A stretch of DNA of 64,000 nt from Tridacna crocea (GCA_943736015.1 OX031071.1:12682119-12746118), one strand, 5' to 3'; shown: positions 36,903 to 49,372, numbered from the stretch's first letter. Numbers and translations are program-made. The notes: generated from the sequence alone by a model not told the origin.

Positions 36903-37424
36903 GGAAATGACAATTCTCAGTCTTATTCTCCAGAACGAGATACTGTGGCGGTCCTAATTGTTATAACCATTCAAAAACTTCATGAATATTTTTTCACTGT
37001 ATATAGAATGGGAATAGTTTATAAAATTTCTATAATCAAGAAGAAAAATCCAGGGAACATGGCTCGTGAGAATTCATTTTCAAAACGTATCGACTCATGT
37101 CAGCCTGCATACGCCCCTGGTTAAAACGACATAGTTAGATCATTTTGCTTTTATAATTCATGCATGTCACAAGACCACGATCCATACTGGTAGTGTTATT
37201 TTTTAGACCAAATGGATTTTAAAGATCTCTTATTTTTATGATGGTTTGTTTGTTTTGTTGTATCAAGGATATGCATTCAGCTCTTTTGCCAGAGCACCAT
37301 TCATACATTTTGTCTGCTGCGTCACTTTTTTCAGTGAATGTAACTCACAGCAACTAAAAAGGAAGTCTGAATAGCCCCTTATAAACGTTCAATTATGACA
37401 GAAGATCTGACAAAGAGGGCATAC

Positions 37425-37583
37425 CTGTATCTAGAAATAGCAACTTGTTGTCGCTGTCGATACCACTGGCAACATCCAGTAAACATAGATATCGATACGA
37501 CTTAGACAAACTGTGTATACTCAGCATGCAAATATCCGTCGAACTTGCTATCACAATTGCTCTGTGGAACTCTCCGAAATTCT
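37425..37583 (-). CDS. LRP-like receptor, exon 5: propeller 2, blade 1
   Basis: Starts propeller 2. The blade strands read AIVIASSTDICML and KLLFLDT, so the YWTD core is strongly degenerate (AIVIAS). The acceptor TTTTAG|AG is at 37584 and the donor ACAG|GTATGC at 37424, both phase 1. The start joins the preceding GAA G| to give Glu. The match to the family rests on position between an EGF module and clear YWTD exons and on the compatible frame. Confidence 0.82.
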
Positions 37584-38311
37584 CTAAAACAAACAAGCTG
37601 GTATTGGTTAAGTTATTGCAAGACAACTACAGTTATAGACTCGTGCGTATACAAAGCAGTCACAGACAAAAATTCATTCTTGCACACATTTCGGGATTGT
37701 CTGCGAAGGTCTGAACGCTTTGGAGTAAAATGAGGTTCCTTCTTTTGACGGGTTTGATATCATTCACCTTGAAATCCAACAAGTAGCAGATTCTTTTTAC
37801 CTCATGGCAATAAATCACGTGTCAAAAATAAGTATATGCAAAATGATACCTGCATATGTAGGAAGTTCCATTGATCAAACTCGATAACATTAAGGAATAA
37901 AGGGTGTTTTTATTTTGTTTTTTGTTTTCCTGGAGGTTTGAAAAAAAACAAAAGAAGGTAATCACGCTTTTGTATGAAACCGAGACCTCTTCTCGATTTA
38001 ATAAAAGACTGTGATTATTTTATTTATTTACTAAGTTATTTATTTATTTTTTCATTACTATTATCATTTATTTTTGTTTTCATTTTCATACGTCAAAGAA
38101 AAAAACATCATCATAATTCAGTATCATATACAACAGATACGTACATAAATAGTCATGGACCACTATTTGTATTTATTAGTAAATCTAAATTTGCAGTTTC
38201 TAATGTCTATTTAAGGTAGCAGAGCTTAATTGAAACAGCTACTGTATTTCAACTGTAATATTATTCTGCAAGATTTCCTATTATAAAAAATATGGATAAT
38301 ATTGTATTCTT

Positions 38312-38425
38312 TAACCGAGCCATTTTCTTTCATTTTTCCCGTCTCAGAATTCTCATTTATATATGTAAATACATTATATATTCTCATGGCACAGGGAGAT
38401 AATTACCTCCCCTTTCTTTCAGAAA
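38312..38425 (+). repeat. ggagataattacctccc dispersed repeat
   Basis: An attctcatttatatatgtaa-like block then cagggagataattacctccc. Other copies are at 51150-51270 (same strand) and 59970-60090 (opposite strand). Confidence 0.6.
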
Positions 38426-38552
38426 ACAAAAAAGAAAAAACAAATAAAATGCTATCAGAACTAGTCAATATTGATAAAAAACAACTAATTTGAATTATTT
38501 AGACTATTAAAGTAGTATAAAAAGCTAAACGTAATGTCTGACGTCGTATTTA

Positions 38553-38625
38553 CTATGCGTAGGCTACCGGGCCAATTATGGTTTTGAAAGCAATGGGTTC
38601 GAGCCCCGAAGGTGACTTTTTGTTA
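38553..38625 (+). repeat. tRNA-derived SINE head
   Basis: B box aatgggttcgagccccgaag with a weak A-box-like gtaggctaccgggcc upstream. Confidence 0.45.
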
Positions 38626-38802
38626 CCTTCCTTTACCAACCAATAGTTACAGATTCAGTCCTTATGAATTTTCATTCAAAGTATTAAATTTCTCCTGACA
38701 GAGAGGGTCTTTATCCGGTTTATTCCCTCTTTAAATGAAAGAGGAGTAGCATTCTGAGATGAAATGTTGCAGTACATAAGGAAAACAATCTGTGGAATTT
38801 TA

Positions 38803-38915
38803 TTATACTAAAATCACTGCTACTGTTGTTTTGTTTGTGGTTTTTGTTGTTTTATACTAAAATCACTGCTACTGTTGTTTTTTGTGGTTGTTGTTAATGT
38901 TGTTGTTGCTTTTGT
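38803..38915. repeat. 48-bp tandem duplication plus TTG-rich run beside exon 4
   Basis: tatactaaaatcactgctac followed by tgttgtttt occurs twice (38803 and 38851), then (ttg)n-rich sequence. It ends about 50 bp from the donor of the EGF exon. Confidence 0.8.
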
Positions 38916-38960
38916 TGTGTCTAGTTTCAGCCTTTATGACAATGTCATAAGCAGCATTAC

Positions 38961-39074
38961 CTTCACATGAACGTCCGTCCAGCTGTAATTTATATCCGGT
39001 TCTACAGACGCATTCAGCTGCCGATGTTCCACCACCAACACAGAAATCTTGGCAGTTCAGAGACTTGCATTGGT
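38961..39074 (-). CDS. LRP-like receptor, exon 4: EGF-like module 1
   Basis: A single EGF-like domain with six cysteines in order (QC, NC, FC, EC, VC, SC) and the GYKLQLDGRSC ending typical of the EGF that follows each LRP propeller. Both introns are phase 1. The acceptor TTTACAG|AC is at 39075 and the donor GAAG|GTAATG at 38960. The G left by exon 3 plus AC gives Asp. The calcium-binding consensus is not evident. The acceptor is only about 70 bp from the left end of the inverted repeat starting at 39144. Confidence 0.92.
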
Positions 39075-39143
39075 CTGTAAAGAATGGTATTTCTCTTGTA
39101 GAAACAATGAGCTAAGTTGTTTAATAAATTCTTACACAGTAAC

Positions 39144-42100
39144 AATAGGGTCTGTAAGTCTCGTTTAAATGAAATGGACTTCCGGGATCACTGGTCGCCA
39201 TATTGAGATTTTTTCCACCAGTTTGCTTATGCATATACCGACATTCATGACGCTACACTGATGTTTATGTTTTTCAAATTCTCAAAAATGGGTTTGGAGA
39301 GGAAAGATGTTGGTAAGGGTTAAAATATTGTTTAGAAATAATGCTGTGATTTAAAAAACAATCCGTGGAAATCAGCAAAAATTCGTAAATCAGTTTTCGT
39401 GCATCGTTGCAATGGTTATGCACTCGGTCGATTTCTGATCTAAAGAGGTCAAACTAACCTAGTTATGGCAATAAAATAATGTTCTCAAGTATTTCATCCT
39501 GGAAATACACTCAGAATGCGTCTTAAGAGGTGTTTAGAAACATATTGCGTTTTTGTTATGTTCAGCACCAGTATAGTTTCGCACCTAAGTCGCCTTTGCA
39601 CCATATTGAATGTTGCCGATAATGACATAGCAAATATTCGGCCTAATTTTATTCATTGAATTTCTTAGACAGCCATTCTTAACTGGTCATGAAATAATGG
39701 CTTCGAAACCTATTTTAGCATATTTTGTTGAATTGTATTCAGGTTAATTCATCATTTCAGTAGGGGACTGGGTAAATAGTCTTCACCCTTTAAAGAGCAC
39801 CGAATAAATCAGAGACGCGTTTTTATTCTATAAACAAGATCGAAAGAATAATGTTGAAGTGCCCTTGTCTGGAATGTCTTTGTAAAGCGATCAATGTAGA
39901 TCAGAGATCAGACTGCACATTTTGTACAGTCTGATCATGATGTACATTGATCACAAAAGCAACCAAAGAGGTCAAAGGCACTTTGAGGGTAATAACAAAG
40001 AATTGCAGACTATTTGAATACTCAAGATCTGTAGGCCTATTTGTGCTTGCCCATGTTGATGTACATAGCGAATACAAGTGTAATGTTTCTTATGATGAAA
40101 TATTCTGCAGAAAGTATTTTTGAATATATTGCTTTATCCTATTTTTCCTGCAGGAGGGCAGATAGGCCATGAAATCTTAACAACCACAATAACTGTCCAA
40201 AACATCTACACAGTGCCGCATGAAACATCGTCTACTACAGACGCTTTGGAAATGCCAAACCACTAAAATACAAGATTAATTAATGACAGTCCAAATGATA
40301 CCAGAAACAACAGGATGTACCGCAAGATATGATTTTCCTCTAATTAGAAGAGTAGGCATCTTAGTAGCTTTTTATCAAATGAGATTGTGTTAAAACAGCC
40401 GGGGGGAACCATAACAATTGTGTGAAAAAGAGAAAATATTGGAATGTTTTTCCCGCGGTCTTTTGTACCAAATCAAAGAAAGATTTCACCAGTTCAGTAC
40501 ATATCACCTGCTAATCCTCTCAACTTGAAACAGTCGAAATTTTGTACTGTGAGTTGACCCTTTACCAAACAGTTCCGTTCTTAATTACACTGATGCAGAG
40601 GGCTTTAGACAACATTGAAGGAAGAGGGGAAAAAAGCTGGTCACCAGCTTTCTATATTTTTTTCTCACAATGTTTCCTTTCGGAAATAAACCTAATCATT
40701 TGGGATGCAATTATTCATCCTCCAACTTTGCTTTCAAAAAAGACATAATGAAAATTTTGTTAAATGATAAAAGGTTAAAATGGTTGCATGTCTACTTCTT
40801 GTTCAGCCCTCGTTTAATTCTACTAAGCCTTGCAAGTATTGTTGGACCAGAGACAGCCCAGTTATATGATACCAGCAGATAAAGGGATCAGTGTTTTTGT
40901 GTCCTGCAGTAGACCAATTTTGAAAACATTTTGGCCTATGGACAAATTGATTAAAATAAATATTGTTTGCTTTTGACATGATTTAATGAATACTCAAGCA
41001 TTAATCCTTGATTACTTTTCACATTCACAAGGAAGTTTTATGCTGCAAATATATTTCAGAAGCTATTAAGTCAAAATATTTGATGACTTGTAAATCTTTA
41101 ACAAAAAAGCCTGAGTTTTAACAACCCTGCAGAAAAATGCTTTCGGAAACATTGTGGGAAAAGACATTTAATAATTTTTGCTTTCAACACAATGGTTCCT
41201 ACCCTTTAATAGGTAAATTGTATGATGTGAGCCAAAATCAATGAGCCGTCTGCAAATGCTTTGAATTTGAAGAAGTCTAGAGTTTTATCAGTTGGTAAAG
41301 ATTAAAAGAAATAAACATGAGAAGTGTTGAACATTTTGTAGATATTTATATTTATCACATTTGTAATAACATAAGACTTTAGTAGTATTCTCATGTTACG
41401 GTTTGGGTCCCTTAATGGAGCAAATTTCTGCTTCAGAAAAATATTGTTAAAAATCCGAACTTGTTTAATTATTTGCCATTTCTCACACTTTTTTCAAATA
41501 ATTATTAATTTTGTCCAGCTAATAGGACTTGTATGTAACGGAATTTCTTTTTCCACACAATATCAATGACTGAATGTTGGTTTCATTCTTCAAAGGGCAT
41601 TAAGGAATTTTGTTCAAAACATAAACAAGAATATTGCTTTTCCTTTATTTAACAAAGTTTTGAAACCTAACTTTACTTTTAACACTAGTTAAAATCTCAG
41701 GCCAACGGAGAGAAAAAAATTGAAAGATTGAGATGAAAACATTGTGGCTAATAGATATTGCTGGCTGTGAGCAAAATCATATTTGGTCACAATAGTTTCA
41801 AAAGCAGTCTGCTGCAATTCTGTTTTAATTTAGTGGCATTTCTCGGTTAGGATTTGAATACCCTTTCAATTAACTATTACTGATTTTGAAAAGTACCCGT
41901 AAATATTAGCATGACCTTCTTTGCCTTGCAAAGGTGGTAAATATAGAACATTAATATTATAGTACTAATTTTCTTTAACTCTTTACCATACGACATAATT
42001 TCTGACTAGTCCAAATTGGAAGCATTTGTAGACGACAAAAATTATTTAACTTAAAAAATTGAAAACTGGTTTGAGAAGGAAAGAAAACTTTGCGGAAAAA

Positions 42101-42398
42101 GGAGAAAATGCTAGTTACCATCATTTTCTCCTTTTCCAACAATGTTTTTAGAAGGCTTCTTTCTCATGGTCGTGAAAACTAAGGATTGTTTGGGAAAGTG
42201 TAATTAAATGTTTAAATGACTGCATATCCACTGATATATGAGATCACCAATGCCAACACGTTGTCCTTGAGAGGTGTAGTGTTGCAGTAATGGTTCCTTT
42301 TTAGTGTCATTCTTCTTGCAGGAGAAAGCTCTGAAAGTGTATTAGCAAGAGATGTTTGTAAATATAGTATATCAAGAAGTAAAAGCTTTTAGCTCACC
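39144..42398 (+). repeat. Giant inverted repeat, left arm
   Basis: The left arm pairs with 46950-43057. Anchors include an exact 37-bp match (39180-39216 with the complement near 46878-46914), cctgcaggagggcagat at 40147, aaagggcattaaggaatttt at 41596, ccttaatggagcaaatttct at 41411, and ttttagctcacc at its inner end. It contains hairpin MITE copies at 40554-40778, 41098-41305 and 41975-42207, each with a partner in the right arm. No coding function seen. Confidence 0.93.
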
Positions 42399-42407
42399 CA
42401 CAGGACA

Positions 42408-42586
42408 TATCATAGACTTGTCCAATTGAAAACATTTGGAAAAAACAATTTAAATGGGCTGAGTAGAAAACCTTGGGGAAAAAAGAGAAAATGCTGGTTA
42501 CCAGTATTTTCTCCTATACCTACAATGTTATCAAAAGGCTTCTTCCCTAGGATCATAAAACTTGGGATTGTGTGGTAAAGGATTAA
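42408..42586. mobile_element. Hairpin MITE in the spacer of the giant inverted repeat
   Basis: Core gagaaaatgctggttaccag with right end tgtggtaaaggattaa (TTAA 42583-42586). The spacer 42399-43056 between the arms otherwise shows nothing recognisable. Confidence 0.8.
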
Positions 42587-44395
42587 TGAAAGTCTTTCTT
42601 GTCTCATTCACTTACATATATTTGTTTGTGAATTCGTCTATTGTTGACAGTTTCTTTAAAACCACCTTCAATTGAGTATGAAACTGCTTTCAACACAATT
42701 TCTATCAAATCACAGCTGCCGAAATTTAATGCTGAAAGCAGCCAAAAACTTGATTCAATCAACAAATAATCACGCCTGTAAATTCACCTTTCTGGGAGTT
42801 TCTTAACTCCCCCTTGTAGGTATCCTTCACAGGAATCTTCCTGAGCAACTGGCTGTTTTCAGCCAACAGATTTCATTACCAAACTGACTGAAGTTGCTTT
42901 GATCTTCATTAAATGGACGGATTACAGCTCAAAAATATTGTATGAACAAGTGTATTACTGGTGCGAGATGTTCAGAAACATAGATATGTAAAGTGGCTTC
43001 AATGATAATACCAAAATACTCTTGTCCTGGGCACAGTTATGCACTGAGTTCGCTCTGGTGAGCTAAAAACTTTTATTACTTAGGATACTATATTTAAAAA
43101 CATCTCTTACTAATATACTTTCAGAGCTGCCCCCTGCTAGAAGAATGACAGTAAAATGGGAACCATGACTGCAAGACAACTACACCTTACAGGAACCACA
43201 AGTTATGCAATAGTGATCTCATGTATCATTGGAAATGCAGTCATTTAAACATTTAATTTACCCTTTCCCAAACAATCCCTGGTTTTCATTAGCCTGAGGA
43301 AGAAGCCTTCTGAAAATATTATGAGAAAAGGAGAAAAGGCTGGTAACCAGCATTTTGTCCTTTTCTTTCAATGTTTTCTCCCCTTCCAAAAACAATTTTT
43401 AATTTTTGAGTTATATAAATTCGTCTGCAAATGTTTCCAATTCGGACTAGTCTGAAATTATATCGTGTGGTAAAGAATTAAAGAAATATAATGCTATAGT
43501 ATTAATGTTATATGTTTACCATCTTTGCACAGCAAAGAAGTTAATACCGCTTTTTACGGATGCTTTTCAAAATCAGTAATAGTTAAAAAGGTATTTAAAT
43601 CCTAACCGAGAAGTGTCAATAAATTAAAACAGCATTGCAGCAGACTGCTTCTGAAAACATTGTGACCAAAAATGATATTTCTCACAGCCAGCAATATCTA
43701 TTTGCCTCAATGGTTTCATCTCAACATTTCAATTTTTTTTTTCATTTGCCTCAGATTTATCAAGTGTTAAAAGTAAAGGTAGGTTTTAGGACCATGTTAA
43801 ATAAAGGAAATGGCAATATTCTTGTTTTCTTTAGAACAAAATTCCTTAATGCCCCCTGAAGAGTGAAAGCACTATTCATGTAGTAAAATTCAGTCATTGA
43901 CATTGTATGGAAAAAGAAATTCTTTTACATACAAGTCTTATTAGCTGCACAAAATATATAGTCCTTTGAAAACAGTGTGAGAAATGGCAAATTTATAAAC
44001 AATTTTGGAGTTTTAGACAATAATTTTCTGAAGCAGAAATTTGCTCCATCAAGGGACCCAAATAACACGAGAATAATACAAAAGTGTTATGTTACTACAA
44101 ATGTAATAAAGATAAATATCTACAAAATTTTCAAGATTTCTCATGTTTATTTCTTTTAATCTTTACCAACTGATAAAACTCTTGATTTCTTCAAATTCAA
44201 AGCATTTGCAGACGGCTCATTGATTCTGACACACATCATACAATTCACCTATTAAAGGATAGGAAACATTGTGTTGAGATTGTGGAGAAATTGTTAGTTG
44301 TCTTTTTCTACAGTGTTTGCTAAAGCATTTTTCTGAAGGGTTGTTTATTCTTAGGATTTTTCGGGAAAGACTTACAAGTCATCAAATACACTGAC

Positions 44396-44623
44396 TTAAC
44401 CCTTTCCCAAAGAAGCCCCGGTTTTTACGTGTCTACAGTCAAAATCTTTTGAAAACACTGTGAGAAAAGGTAAAATTGCTCGTAACGAGCAATTTCTCCT
44501 TTTCCCACAGTGTTTTTTACCCTTTTTGAGAACATTCTGCCATTCTATCAATATCTAAAATTGTCATCTGCAAATTCTTTCAGTTTGGAAGAGTCCAAAA
44601 TTTGTCGTTTGGGAAAGGGTTAA
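44396..44623. mobile_element. TTAA hairpin MITE, right-arm-specific insertion
   Basis: TTAA at 44396-44399 and 44620-44623. Ends ccctttcccaaagaagcccc and gtcgtttgggaaaggg; core hairpin aaattgctcgtaacgagcaattt. The left arm has a single uninterrupted ttaa at the matching place (complement of about 41066), so this copy inserted after the arms formed. Confidence 0.95.
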
Positions 44624-45567
44624 TAGCTTCTGAAACATATTTGCTGCAAAAAAACTTCAGAAGCATTCTTCTGAATGTGAAAAAAAGTAATCAAGGAGTA
44701 ATGCTTGAGTATTCATTAAATCATGTCAAAAGCAGACAATACTTATTTTGACCAATTTATCCTTAGGTCAAAATGTTTTCAAAATTGGTCTGCTGCAAGA
44801 AACAAAAAGTTACCTACAGGAGACAACCCACCGACCCCTTCATCTGCTGGTATCATATCATTGGGCTGTCTCTGGTCCAACAACACTTTCAAAGGTTGAA
44901 TTAAATAAGGGCTGTATAAAAAAAAGACCATTTTAACATTTTACCATTTAACAAACTTTTCATTATGTCTATTTTGAAAGCAAAGTTGGAGGATGAACAG
45001 TTGTAGCCCAAATAATTAGATTATTTCTGAAAGGAAACATTGTGAGAAAAAGTATTAAAAGCTTGTGACCAGCTTTTCTCCCCTCTTCCTTCAATGTTGT
45101 CTAAAGCCTTCTGCATTAGGGTAATTAAGAACAGAATTTTTTGGTAAAGGCTTAACTTACAGAACAGACTGGTTCAAATTGAGAGGATTAACATGTGATA
45201 TGTAGCTGAACTGGTGAAATTTGTCTTTGAATTGGTACAAAACACAGCTGAAGATTTCCAATAATTTTTCTTTTTTTCACAATTGTTACGGCTTCCCCCC
45301 GCCCCCTGGCTGTTTTAACACAAGCTCATTTGATAAAGAGCTAACAAGATAACAAGATGCCTACTCTTCCAAATACATGATAATACCCTGAAAATCATAT
45401 CTTGTGGTACATCCTGTTGCATCTGCTGCCATTTGGACTGTCATGAATTAAACTTGTACTTTAGCGGTTTGGCATTTCCGAAGAGTCTAAAGTAGGCGGT
45501 GTTTCATGCGGCACTTTACAGATGTTTTGGACAGTTACTGTGATTGTTAGGATTTCATGGCCTGTCT

Positions 45568-45930
45568 CATCCTCGGATACCCCAGGGTCTCCCTATTTGC
45601 TACGCTACATCGACCCTGGGACAATTGACTAATAAAACTTTGAATCAGCCGCCGAAAATCGATACTAAACGTCATACCGTACAGTACACTCGCCCATCAC
45701 AAAATGATGATAGAACCAATGAAAAGCCAGCATTCGTCCAGCGGGAAAGCGAGCCGCCGAAAATCGATACGAAACGTCATAGCGTACACTACACTCGCCA
45801 ATCACAAAATGATGATGGAACCAATGAAAAGCCAGCATTCGGCCAGCGGTAAAGCGAAGGAAATTCAACTAATTGTCCCAGGGGTCGATGTAGCGTAGCA
45901 AATAGGGAGACCCCGGGGTATCCGAGGATG
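45568..45930. mobile_element. 363-bp MITE with ~60-bp TIRs and 9-bp target duplication
   Basis: TIRs start catcctcggatacccc and run about 60 bp with few differences (through gtctccctatttgctacgct). The flanking duplication is ggcctgtct at 45559-45567 and 45931-45939. The interior holds two ~104-bp tandem units beginning gccgccgaaaatcgatac. A 9-bp duplication is typical of Mutator-like elements, and 8-9 bp also fits Merlin; no transposase is present. The 102-codon frame over it is repeat DNA. Confidence 0.93.
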
Positions 45931-47125
45931 GGCCTGTCTGCCCTCCTGCAGAAAAAAATAGATTAAAACAATGTATTCAAAAAAAAAGATTTTCTGCAGA
46001 CGTTACATTTGTAAGGGCTACATCAAAATGGGCATGCACAGGAACTGATCTTGAGTATTCAGATAGTCTACAATTCTTTGTTATAACCCTCAAAGTGCCT
46101 TTGACCATTTAAGTTGCTTTTGTGATCAATGTACACCATAATCAGACGGCACAAAGTGTGCTTTCTGATCTCTGATCTATGTAGTGATCGCTTTGCAAAG
46201 AAATTCCAGACAAGGGCAACTTCAACATTATTTTTACGATCTTATTTATAGAATGAAAACACCTCCTTGATTTATTCGGCGCTCGTTAAAGATTAGGCCT
46301 ACTTACCCATTTCCTAGTGAAATGATGAATTTACCTGAAAATAATTCAACAAAAGATACCAAAATAGGTTTTGAAGACATGAATTCACGACCAGTTATAA
46401 ATGTCTGTCCAAGGCAATTGAATGAATAAAATGACGCCGAGTAATTGCATCTGTCATTATCGGCAACATTCAATATGGTGCAAAAGAGACTTAGGTGTGA
46501 AACTACACTGGTGCGAAACATATCAAAACCGCAAAATGCTTCTAAACGCCCCTGAAGACGCAAACTGAGTGCATTTCTAGAATGAAATGCTTAAAAACAT
46601 TATTTTATTGCCATAATAAAGTTAGTTTGACCTCTTTAGATCAGAAATCGACCGAGTACATGTCCACTGCAATGATGTACGAAGACTGGGTTACGAATTT
46701 TCGCTGATTTCCACGGCTTGTTTTTAAATCACAGCATTATTTCTAAACAATATTTCAACCCTTACCAACATCTTTTATCTCTGGTTTTTTTCTCTCAAAA
46801 CCCCTTTTTTGAGAATTTGAATAACAGATAAATCAGTGTAGCGTCACGAATGTTGGTATATGGATAAGCAATATAGCGGAAAAAATCTCAATATGGCGAC
46901 CAGTGATCCCGGAAGAGCATGTTATCTCAACGAAACTTACAGACCTTATTTGGCCGGCATGGCAGGTGTTGTCTGATTTTCGGCCAGCTATCAGGAAATT
47001 TCATAATTATAAATGTGACTGGCTATCAAGGTAAAGTTGTCGTAATTTTAAGTCATTTCGGTTAAATATTGTTTTGGTTAAGGTTGTGATACATTTATGC
47101 ATTTCAGCAGATAGGTAAAGTTTAC

Positions 47126-47273
47126 CTGATACACTAGGTTGAGTTTCATCACTGAACATTGCCACACCATAGAAACGTTCGTCGGTATGCTTAAAATGCC
47201 GCAAAGTCTCTCCTGTGGCTTTACTCAAAAACAACACTTGTTCAGAGTCAAGGTCCGTTACTATGATACTGTT
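47126..47273 (-). CDS. LRP-like receptor, exon 3: propeller 1, blade 6
   Basis: Encodes NSIIVTDLDSEQVLFL and the closing strands of the first six-bladed propeller. The acceptor TTCCAG|AAC is at 47274 and the frame is phase 0 after exon 2. The donor is TCAG|GTAAAC at 47125, phase 1, the usual phase for introns flanking EGF modules. The donor lies about 175 bp from the outer end of the giant inverted repeat that fills the next intron. Confidence 0.9.
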
Positions 47274-47407
47274 CTGGAATAAATTGAAATTGATATTGAT
47301 ACACAATGGCTCACCTACGACCAGTCTCGTCCCCTGCAGTCTGCGCAGTCTGTCATGAATCAAAACGTTTGCTTTTGTACAATGTGGATCGATGAATTAG
47401 AATTACG

Positions 47408-47450
47408 CAGACAACAAGGTCACGGGTCCGAGTCGAAGGCTGTATAACTG
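47408..47450 (+). repeat. Possible tRNA-like B box fragment
   Basis: aggtcacgggtccgagtcga resembles a B box; no A box is visible. Weak. Confidence 0.25.
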
Positions 47451-47823
47451 TTAGCACGTAGGTTTAAATACTTAACTTGTTTTGATTATTATTCATATGT
47501 AGTTATTTCCGCTTCTTTTGTCCGCTATCTCCTTAGCGTTTATGACAGGAGACAAATACATAAAACGCGGACCTCTACTTAAAACTTTATACTTGAGCAC
47601 GAGCACAGGGTGTCAAATGAATGGTTATTTTTTTATTATTATTTTTTGAAGAATTAAGGTTAACAATGACGAAAAACCATAGTTATTCTCTGAGTTATAA
47701 TGAATGATGCTCGTAACTGCCCAAATAACCACTATAATTTATATACATTCTATTGAAATTCATGCGTTGCATAGGAGTCATTGACAAGTCTGTTTATATG
47801 GCAAATAACAATTAGATACTAAC

Positions 47824-48076
47824 TTTATACAGAGCTATGTCGTAAAGGTTTGAGTGCGATCTCCGACGGATAATATTCCTGTTTTCGCCCCCAAAATCTG
47901 CGCTTTCTACGGTGTCTCGGACGTAATCAACCCAGTAAATACGTGACTCGGAGTGATCCACTGCTATACCCATAGGCATCACTAACCCTTTAGTTATGAT
48001 CGGGTCTCTGTCGGCGCCTGATAACGTAGACCGCTCAATTCTTGTTAAATTTCCGATATTGCTCCAGAAAAGGTAC
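47824..48076 (-). CDS. LRP-like receptor, exon 2: propeller 1, blades 4-5
   Basis: Continues propeller 1 with YLFWSN, MPMGIAVD and RIYWVD, all classic YWTD-repeat signatures, plus an NLT sequon. The acceptor TTTTCAG|G is at 48077 and completes the Gly codon split with exon 1 (GG|G). The donor is AAA|GTTAGT at 47823, phase 0. The exon is 253 bp. The downstream intron is only 550 bp (47274-47823) and holds nothing I recognise. The upstream intron (48077-51701) carries SINE and MITE copies. Confidence 0.92.
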
Positions 48077-48741
48077 CTGAAAATATCACCGTTTTGACAT
48101 TTAGTTCCATGTAAGATGAGATAAAGATCAGATTGCAATAATTTAGCTGTCAATCCTTCCATCTGCTTTGTCCGCAAATTTTGAAATGCCCAGAGCCTAC
48201 ATCCTTTGTCCTCCCCCTTTTGCCTTCCCCATTGCACCCCTTAGATAATTCATAATGTACAAGGGCCTTGCTCTATGAATATTTGGTTCGTTGCTGATGC
48301 AAACACTGTAGATCAGCAACAGTCTATGCAGACCACGCAGGCTGACTGGGATCGAAACCTTTAGTTATCATCGATGAATTTTTGTTTGTGTCAATGGAAA
48401 ATTCCACCTCATGATCTAGCAAATTTTACGACAAATTCAGTCCATAGCATGCGATATCTTGCGTGTTGCCATGCACCAAAAGATGCGTAAAACTTTTTTC
48501 CGGAACGCCGCTTACTTCTTTTTCTATTATTCGTTGCTTAAAAAGTTTTTCCTTTTCGACTCCTTAGCCAATTTTAGATGCACTTCTTGACATTATATAT
48601 TTTAAAACGTCTTTAAACCAGCATTTTTTCCCCCAATGAAAATCTTCAAATTACTTCTTTTGCATACCCTTTAACTAATAACTCAGCACTCTAACGACCC
48701 TGTTATATCGACTTCATGCACTTCACCATGATACGGTCTCC

Positions 48742-48890
48742 GTGATTGATTGATAGACTGATTGAATGATTTGCGTTCATGCCGCTTTCAACATCATTTC
48801 AGTCATTAAAATTATCCCAGTGACACATATTCACGAATACTTTGGGTCTCAACAGTACCATGCCAGGGCTCTGAAGTGACTTGTGTTACG
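48742..48890 (-). repeat. SINE family B copy
   Basis: The minus strand has caagtcacttcagagccctg, ggtactgttgagaccc and a 3' part ending caatcaatca; it matches 59472-59690 and 16860-16938. Confidence 0.6.
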
Positions 48891-49164
48891 AGTCAAGGGT
48901 AACGAGAAAGAAATTGATCAACCAGCTTTTAACAATTAACAATATTTATTAATGAACAAAGACAAAAGAGTACATTAGGTGTTAAGTTTGAATGAAAATT
49001 TGTCAATTCTTATCTTAGAATGTTGAAATAAAATAAGTCTCTCAAAATCAAGAATAATGTTTAGACTACAAAAGTTTGAAATTTCTGGTTCCTAGAACCT
49101 AAATTAACAACAGTCTCAAATTGCAAGTAGATATGAGCAACCTGCTTAAAAAATTATTCCAACA

Positions 49165-49290
49165 TACTTTCAAAGAGAAACCGGTTGGCAATAAATGTTA
49201 CTGATTTATTCTCCCATGTGATGTAATTCTTCTTTTTTTTATGTAATATCCTTGAGCCCGAACAAGTTGATTTTTTTTCATATATATAAT
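49165..49290 (+). repeat. Dispersed repeat copy, partner of 28970-29084
   Basis: gagaaaccggttggcaataa, atgttactga and tttatgtaatatccttgagc, in the same order and orientation as at 28970. Confidence 0.7.
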
Positions 49291-49372
49291 ATCAAGGATA
49301 GATTTTCATCTACATAGTGGGATAATGTTGTCTACATACCAAATTTACTGCACATGAATACAATATCACCTT

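Larger units (their letters stand above)
43057..46950 (-). repeat. Giant inverted repeat, right arm
   Basis: The reverse-complement partner of 39144-42398. It is 639 bp longer; a 363-bp element plus 9-bp TSD (45568-45930) and a 220-bp hairpin MITE plus TTAA (44400-44619) together account for 596 bp. Shared MITE copies at 43257-43481, 44156-44377 and 44933-45155 predate the duplication. Confidence 0.93.

Noticed and set aside
45544-45852. 102-codon plus-strand frame with an internal repeat
   Set aside because: It lies entirely over a MITE and its tandem DNA units; the minus strand is equally open.
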